NCBI GenBank assembly: GCA_017539105.1
Contig: JAFYHQ010000046.1
Location: forward strand, 44,483 to 108,482
Direction: 5' to 3'
Origin: Erysipelotrichaceae bacterium
Lineage (GTDB): Bacteria > Bacillota_I > Bacilli_A > Erysipelotrichales > Erysipelotrichaceae
DNA length: 64,000 bases
In this document: one piece after another, positions 58,837 to 64,000 of the stretch
Layout: every line of letters begins with the position of its first letter
Position numbering within the stretch: position 1 is the stretch's first letter
The notes under the pieces: model-generated
The model's database searches: none
The model's input: the letters and a program-made list of their open reading frames with translations, nothing else
What the model was told of the DNA's origin: nothing
Position numbers and translations under genes: made by a program

Positions 58837-61800
58837 ATTCCGGTTACAGGAATGACATACTGACCGCCGGCGCTGGAGATCTTGAAGGATGCTTCTGCGC
58901 TTCCGTCAGAGAATATCACTTTCAGCTGATGTTTTCCTGCAGAGAGAGAATCCAGATATTTGGAATTGAACGTGAGAATGAGACTTCCCTTTTCCTTGCT
59001 GAAGTTTGTTTCATCCACTTTCTTTCCATCGATCTGTATCTCACTGAACTGATCAAAGGTCACTTCATCCCTGGCGGAACGTTTAAAGGTGAAGGTGAAG
59101 GCGTTCTTGCTTCCCCTGTTCCAGGTATTGCCTTGCCCATTGGTACATGTGTACATATACTTCTGGGTTTCCTTCTCTTTGCAGCGTGAACAGATGCGTT
59201 CCTCTTCTCCTTCTTGTGATGGAGAAGAAGCTTTGACCATTGTCCAATCCGACCAGTCGTGGCCTAAGGCAGGAAGGATCCAGGAATCCTTTTCAATTTC
59301 TGTCGTACCTTCCGCATCAGAGAAATATTTGCCGCAGCAGTCATCACCCTGATCACAAGTCCAGTAAGCACTGTTACCGTCTTCCGTGCAGGTGGCGTCT
59401 TTTGCTTCTGTCTTTGTCAGATAGTGTTCGTGTTTCTTATAGGTATTCAGGATCTGGTAATATGAAGTGCCTGTTTCACCTTCAGCTCCTTCGATGGCCT
59501 TAATCTCAACGGTTGTAATGTAGTTGTCGATACTTTCCTGTTCAATGCTGTATGAGATGACGTTCTTGACCGCCTCGATGAATTCCTCTTCGCTCATTTC
59601 ACCTGCCTGGTACTTTTGAGCGATCTCATCCTGCTTTCTTCCGATCTCCTGAATCTCGGCATAGGTCAGTTCCAGATCGACGACCCATTCTTCTTCGTTA
59701 TCCTCATCCGGGCTGACAACGATCGGATCGCCATAAGGTTTGCCATCCTTCAGCCACTGTACCGTAACGCTTTCCGGACGCTCACCTGCTGCGTCATTGT
59801 CGTCATCCCAGTCGATCCGGGCATACAGAACAGCCGTCGTCACTTCGTGGGTATTGGTGACCTCAAAGCCGGTGATCGCCTTCTTCTCAACCTCGATCGC
59901 TTCGACACTGCTGGTATAGCCGGAATAGGCTTTATCTTCGTCATAGCTGATTTCTTCTTCAACAAGCTTGTAGGCTACAAACTCGCCATCTATGTAACGC
60001 GGATATGTTCCCAGGTCGAATGACCAGCCATCGGCTGCAGTTGCCGATCCGCTCGCCACTTCTTCGCCGTTGGCGTACAGCTTCAGCGTGACGGAATCCG
60101 GACGGATGTCATCCTTATCGTCATCATCGTTCCATACGACAGTTCCACTTGCATTTACCTTGACATCAGGCGTGTGAACCATGGTGATGGTGTAGCCGTC
60201 CTTGCCCTTTTCGCCATCTACCTTAGCGGTGTATCCATCCGGAACATCTATCACTGCCGGATCAACGGTAATGTCGCCGGACAACATGATCGTCCAGTCT
60301 TTATCCGCTTTGATGGTTTCTGTGTAGCTGCCGTTGTAACTGATCGAAAGCTCTGTTGGTCTGATACCGTCCAGATCCTCTGCATCCTTCCATTCAACGG
60401 TCACCGGCGTCTGCAGGTCATTGGACCACTGAGCGGTGAAGGTAACGTTTTCCAAGACCCTGTATTTGTTGTTCCTGATGTAGATCTCATTATCGACATC
60501 CGCCTTCCAGCCCTTAAAATAATCTGCCTGATCACCGTCATAGATGCATCCCGGGATTGTGATCGTAGATCCTCTCAGCACCTTATAGACCTGATCCGGT
60601 GCTGCCTCTCCAAGTCCGGACTTGACCGTAATCGTGCAGTAGTCCAGATCATCCGGGAAATTGGTGATCCAGACGTCCCTATACTGTAGCGTTCTGGCTG
60701 CATCCATACTGAACCAGCCGAAGTATGTGCCTTTCTTCGACTCGTTGACGTAGCCGTCCGATCCAAACACGACCGGAAGAACATATTTTTCAGCAAGCCC
60801 TATCGGGGTCTGTATCTGCCATTCATCCGTCGTGTTTAACTTCATCCAGTAGAAATCTTCCATCTGGTCATTCATGGCGTCTCTCGGAATCTGCAGCGTA
60901 TTGTGTGTCTCGAAGAAATCTGCTAGATTTTCGCCTCTTTTAGCGCCATCCTTGAAGCCGCCTTTGCCGCTGTCTGATACGGTGCCGTCAGTATTCTTGT
61001 AGAATCCACCGATCGTATTCGAGATCTCTTCGCCTTTGCCGCCAAAGAAAACGATCTTGCCTCTGACGTCCTTCAGCTGAGGCCAGTGTTCGAACTTTTT
61101 GCCTACGATTCCATCTTCCCAATAGATATAAGGTTCATTGGTAGACGGGTTAATTTCTGTGGACATTTCTTCCAGAACACCCTTGAGACGTTCCAGCGGT
61201 CCGTAGTAGGTTTCACCGGACGATTCGTCGGTTTCCGGACGGGCATCGATGATGATTGTTTCCGTCGGATGGTTCCTCAGAAATTCTTTCATCCATTCAA
61301 GCTCCTGGGCGATACTCAGCGTTTCGTCATCCGGAGTCTGGGCGTAGAAAGTCCCAGCAAGAGAGCGGCCATGGCAGGCCCAGAGATTCTCCCCGTCGTC
61401 CTTGTATATCGGCAGTGCCGAATTATTGTATATAAGCACCGGCGTAGCTATTATGAGTAAAGTCGAAGCAATTCCCCCGACAATCGGTACAACGGTTGCT
61501 GCACCTGCCCCAATAATGCCAAGCCATCCGGCACTTATCTCGTCTTCGCAGTAGTAGGTCTTCATGCGGATATCAAAGAATCTGGCGCCATTATCCAGCT
61601 GTTCGAACAGATACTCTTTCTGCGTCTTTGCCCTGGCAGCCCCGATATCACCTGACAGGCATCCGAAACTCGAAACATTGTTCATGGCGGTATCGTGGGT
61701 ACCCGGTATGTTGATTTCATTCAGGTATCTCTCACCGGAAACGCCCGACATCCAGTTGGCCGGGCTCAGGCTCTTCACATTGGTATTCACCCGCTCGTTT

Positions 61801-63527
61801 TGTTTCAGGAACTTGTGTGCCTCGTCGAGATCCAGCGCAAGGTAGCCTTCCCCCTCATGCTTTGTCACCATGTAGCCGTCATTGGAGAAGAAATAGGTAT
61901 CCGGCATCGTACCTTCAGGCATATAGCGTTCGAAATCCATCGTGAATGTACCGGGACCGGCCGGATGTGTGATGCCTATACTGGCTTCGCTTCCTAGCGG
62001 ATTGTTCTTGCTTATGACAAGCACCATCTTTCCAGGCAGATAGACATCCGAGCCCGCGTTGTCTGAAATGACGGTGTTTCCCATGACCCTCATGGCAGCC
62101 GAATATTGTTCCGGATTAGTGCTCTCTACTTTCTCGAAATAGACTCCGCCGCCGACTGCAGCCGAATTGTTTGTGATCTTCGTCTCGGTGAGCGTCAGCC
62201 ACCCCGCTTTTGCCTCATAGATGCCACCGCCTTCTTCCCCGGCTTTATTATCTGTTAATGTACAGTTTGTAAGGGCTACTGTGCCTTTGTTGTTGTATAT
62301 GCCTGCGCCTTTGCCGGAAATGGCAAAACGGTTTGCATCGATCTTCACTGAATCAGCATAGAACCTCGTCTGGTCTGTATCAACATAGACTCCGGCGCCA
62401 TACAGTTTATCGCCGTCGGCTCCCGCAACTCCGTTGCTTGTGATCCTGCCACCTGTCATTTGGATCGTACCTTCTTTCAGGTAGATTCCTCCTCCATAAC
62501 GAAGGCCCCAGTTATTATCGAATAATGACTCTGTTATCTTCAGTGTCTTGTTCGCATCGACGGCGTCCACATATATGCCGCCACCGCATGCTTTAAAATA
62601 ATTGAATCCATTCTTTTCAAAATAGCATTCCTGGATATAGGAGTCGTCATTTCCAAGTACGATCATTATGCCTGATCCATAATCATTCGCATCATTTTCT
62701 CTGATAAAAACGTTTTCAAGCTGGATCATGCCGCTTCTGGTGCAGTAGATTCCGCCACCGTCTTGTGAAGAAGCGCAGTTGCGGCTGATTGTACCGCCCG
62801 TCATGATAAGGGCGCCTTCTGTATAGATGCCGCCACCCTTTTCCTTGGCATAGTTGCTGCTGATCGTGCCTCCTTCGATCGTGCAGGTACCTCCTTCGGA
62901 AATGTATATGCCGCCACCGTAATTCGCGTATCCTCCCTTGATGGTTCCGCTAAAGCCGGAATCTAATACTGTGAGATTTCCGCCCTCATGCACGTCCAGC
63001 ACATGATAGTACTTTCCGGCACTGGTTCTGTTTGCATGGAGAGTCTTATCATTCAGATCAAGGACGATCACTTTTTTATTATTGATTTCGATGCGATCAT
63101 TATCAGAGTCTGATGGTCGCGTGATATCTTCAGAAAGCACGATAGTCGTGGACACGTTATCCGGCGCGTTTTTGCATGCGTTGTACAGATCATCCCATGA
63201 GGAAACCTGTATTGCATCATCCCCACCTTTTATGTCACTTTCATTGTCTGTATTTGTATTTTGGGTATTACTCAAAACATCCGCATTCTGCGCGACATCT
63301 TCCTGATCGCTTACTTCAGATGATTCACTATCTTCCACAATGATTTCAGGTTCCTGTTCATCATCCGCAGCATCTTCCTCCTGTTCCAGGATTTCCTGCT
63401 GATCTACTTCAGAACCGATACCGGATTCATCATCAGCAGTGATTCTTACCGGAAATGTTGTAACCAGAAGCAATACTGACAATGTTGTCAGCAATATCTT
63501 CAAGAACAAACTGAATTTCTTCTTCAT
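58827..63527 (-). CDS. Large cell-surface protein with PI-PLC X domain
   Basis: A 1566-residue exported protein. After a signal peptide (1-31) and an acidic linker, residues about 110-480 form a beta-helix built of G-G-G-I-Y repeats. Residues 590-930 are a phosphatidylinositol-specific phospholipase C X domain with catalytic His in I-P-G-T-H-D-T-A-M and in A-C-H-G-R. A hydrophobic Gly/Ala/Ile insert lies at about 661-707. An InlB-type repeat (955-1030) and three Cna_B-like domains (D-G-I-R-P, D-D-I-R-P, G-E-R-P) follow, then a C-terminal beta domain. The protein ends I-P-V-T-G-I-D-H. The missing sortase tail is encoded in the next frame down to 58757. Confidence 0.88.
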   Translation of the reverse strand: MKKKFSLFLKILLTTLSVLLLVTTFPVRITADDESGIGSEVDQQEILEQEEDAADDEQEPEIIVEDSESSEVSDQEDVAQNADVLSNTQNTNTDNESDIKGGDDAIQVSSWDDLYNACKNAPDNVSTTIVLSEDITRPSDSDNDRIEINNKKVIVLDLNDKTLHANRTSAGKYYHVLDVHEGGNLTVLDSGFSGTIKGGYANYGGGIYISEGGTCTIEGGTISSNYAKEKGGGIYTEGALIMTGGTISRNCASSQDGGGIYCTRSGMIQLENVFIRENDANDYGSGIMIVLGNDDSYIQECYFEKNGFNYFKACGGGIYVDAVDANKTLKITESLFDNNWGLRYGGGIYLKEGTIQMTGGRITSNGVAGADGDKLYGAGVYVDTDQTRFYADSVKIDANRFAISGKGAGIYNNKGTVALTNCTLTDNKAGEEGGGIYEAKAGWLTLTETKITNNSAAVGGGVYFEKVESTNPEQYSAAMRVMGNTVISDNAGSDVYLPGKMVLVISKNNPLGSEASIGITHPAGPGTFTMDFERYMPEGTMPDTYFFSNDGYMVTKHEGEGYLALDLDEAHKFLKQNERVNTNVKSLSPANWMSGVSGERYLNEINIPGTHDTAMNNVSSFGCLSGDIGAARAKTQKEYLFEQLDNGARFFDIRMKTYYCEDEISAGWLGIIGAGAATVVPIVGGIASTLLIIATPVLIYNNSALPIYKDDGENLWACHGRSLAGTFYAQTPDDETLSIAQELEWMKEFLRNHPTETIIIDARPETDESSGETYYGPLERLKGVLEEMSTEINPSTNEPYIYWEDGIVGKKFEHWPQLKDVRGKIVFFGGKGEEISNTIGGFYKNTDGTVSDSGKGGFKDGAKRGENLADFFETHNTLQIPRDAMNDQMEDFYWMKLNTTDEWQIQTPIGLAEKYVLPVVFGSDGYVNESKKGTYFGWFSMDAARTLQYRDVWITNFPDDLDYCTITVKSGLGEAAPDQVYKVLRGSTITIPGCIYDGDQADYFKGWKADVDNEIYIRNNKYRVLENVTFTAQWSNDLQTPVTVEWKDAEDLDGIRPTELSISYNGSYTETIKADKDWTIMLSGDITVDPAVIDVPDGYTAKVDGEKGKDGYTITMVHTPDVKVNASGTVVWNDDDDKDDIRPDSVTLKLYANGEEVASGSATAADGWSFDLGTYPRYIDGEFVAYKLVEEEISYDEDKAYSGYTSSVEAIEVEKKAITGFEVTNTHEVTTAVLYARIDWDDDNDAAGERPESVTVQWLKDGKPYGDPIVVSPDEDNEEEWVVDLELTYAEIQEIGRKQDEIAQKYQAGEMSEEEFIEAVKNVISYSIEQESIDNYITTVEIKAIEGAEGETGTSYYQILNTYKKHEHYLTKTEAKDATCTEDGNSAYWTCDQGDDCCGKYFSDAEGTTEIEKDSWILPALGHDWSDWTMVKASSPSQEGEEERICSRCKEKETQKYMYTCTNGQGNTWNRGSKNAFTFTFKRSARDEVTFDQFSEIQIDGKKVDETNFSKEKGSLILTFNSKYLDSLSAGKHQLKVIFSDGSAEASFKISSAGGQYVIPVTGIDH

Positions 63528-63662
63528 ATCGTTGCCCTCAGATCTATTGATATATAATCATATTCTTGTCTATCTATATCTGATTTATTATATCTTTTTT
63601 ACAGAATATTAGCCACTAAAAAACTCTGATTGTTCGTTGAAAAAGCTATTTCATGATATAAA

Positions 63663-63691
63663 AAGAATCTATTTACTTGAAATAGATTCTT
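63663..63691 (-). terminator. Terminator of ssrA
   Basis: AAGAATCTATTT pairs with AAATAGATTCTT over five bases and is followed by Us on the minus strand. The same stem, with one or two changes, ends the two candidate small RNAs and the 28.5 kb surface-protein transcript. Confidence 0.85.
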
Positions 63692-63702
63692 GAAAAATGC
63701 TC

Positions 63703-64000
63703 TGGTGGAGTCGGAGGGACTCGAACCCTCGTCCTGGAATAATCCCACATTTAAACGTCTACAGTTTAGTTTAACTTTGAATAAGACAATACCCTTGGCT
63801 TAAACGACCAGATATTGAATCCGTCTTTTCGGTTTTCGGATGGCAAGAGAAAGAACGAAACTTGCTTCACCTAGTTCATGTTTACGACTACCTGTTATGA
63901 ACCTGGCAGATAGAAGGGCCTAAAACCTATGTCGGTTATTGATTAGGCAAAAGCTAAATTAGTGTTAGCGTTTAATTTGTTTTGATGATTAGGTCATCAC
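63703..64000 (-). ncRNA. ssrA: Transfer-messenger RNA (3' part; 5' end beyond the window)
   Basis: The 3' end on the minus strand is a tRNA-Ala-like T arm and acceptor (GGGTTCGAGTCCC, then TCCGACTCCACCA), with CCA encoded and ending at 63703. Upstream are the pseudoknot-rich segment and the tag reading frame, which ends N-K-L-N-A-N-T-N-L-A-F-A with TAA at 63943-63945. tmRNA rescues stalled ribosomes and tags the product for proteolysis. The AFA ending is unlike the usual ALAA. The resume codon is near the window edge and cannot be fixed with certainty. Confidence 0.93.

Noticed and set aside
1..64000. CRISPR arrays, tRNA or rRNA genes, prophage or intact transposase genes
   Set aside because: No regularly spaced short repeats, cloverleaf sequences other than the tmRNA end, or transposase/integrase motifs were found on reading both strands.

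Overview
This window looks like chromosome from a low-to-mid GC member of the Bacillota, most plausibly a gut Erysipelotrichia-type bacterium. The evidence is indirect: strong AGGAGG-type ribosome sites, many small families typical of that class, mannose-family PTS genes, Gram-positive surface proteins with sortase-like endings, a PhoP/PhoR pair with Pho boxes of Bacillus type, and a tmRNA whose tag ends in NLAFA, an AFA ending otherwise known from Mollicutes. No rRNA, tRNA, CRISPR, prophage or intact transposase was seen. Most genes lie on the minus strand.

Layout. 1-8.1 kb: metabolic genes (a D-2-hydroxyacid dehydrogenase cut by the window edge, oligoendopeptidase F, a cation efflux protein, a PfkB sugar-phosphate kinase, an alpha/beta hydrolase, and the ornithine-to-glutamate pair rocA-rocD). 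8.2-11.3 kb: a heavy-metal-binding protein coupled to a truncated ZIP transporter behind a DtxR-like operator, a membrane-anchored family II pyrophosphatase, and a lipoprotein. 11.4-22 kb: a divergent sugar locus. The minus-strand operon encodes all four parts of a mannose-family PTS, an allulose-6-phosphate-epimerase-like enzyme, a GatD-like dehydrogenase, DeoC, an iron alcohol dehydrogenase and an unknown protein. The plus-strand operon encodes an RpiR regulator, two more zinc dehydrogenases and a phosphohexuloisomerase-like SIS protein. Together they suggest uptake of a hexitol or unusual ketose and its conversion to fructose-6-phosphate.

22-39.8 kb: a patchwork of small housekeeping and accessory genes (acetyltransferases, methyltransferases, AlkD-like protein, phosphatase, a flavin/Fe-S oxidoreductase), a repeat-rich secreted protein (28.5-31 kb), a Ytr-like GntR/ABC operon with a transglycosylase, and two broken genes: a membrane protein with a frameshift and a YdcF-family gene split by an in-frame TAA. 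39.9-44.2 kb: an orphan solute-binding lipoprotein coupled to a hybrid histidine kinase, followed by an unexplained 400-base gap holding a structured RNA candidate. 44.2-49.5 kb: a DUF134/NifX metal protein, then a phosphate module (Na/Pi symporter, PhoR, PhoP) with two 11-base-spaced Pho boxes. 49.7-58.4 kb: a glycoside-use cluster (HAD mutase, MBL-Sel1 fusion, GH3, amidohydrolase, GPH transporter, esterase) divergent from its probable AraC regulator. 58.8-63.5 kb: a 1566-residue surface protein carrying a PI-PLC X domain. The window ends inside ssrA (tmRNA).

The most unusual signal is a pair of diverged repeats at about 49.5 and 58.5 kb. Each carries a well-kept promoter, a C-rich hairpin and an intrinsic terminator on the minus strand, so each may be a small RNA gene. 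Their last ~45 bases are nearly identical to the 3' flank of ssrA. A partial third copy of the flanking repeat lies at 39.85 kb.
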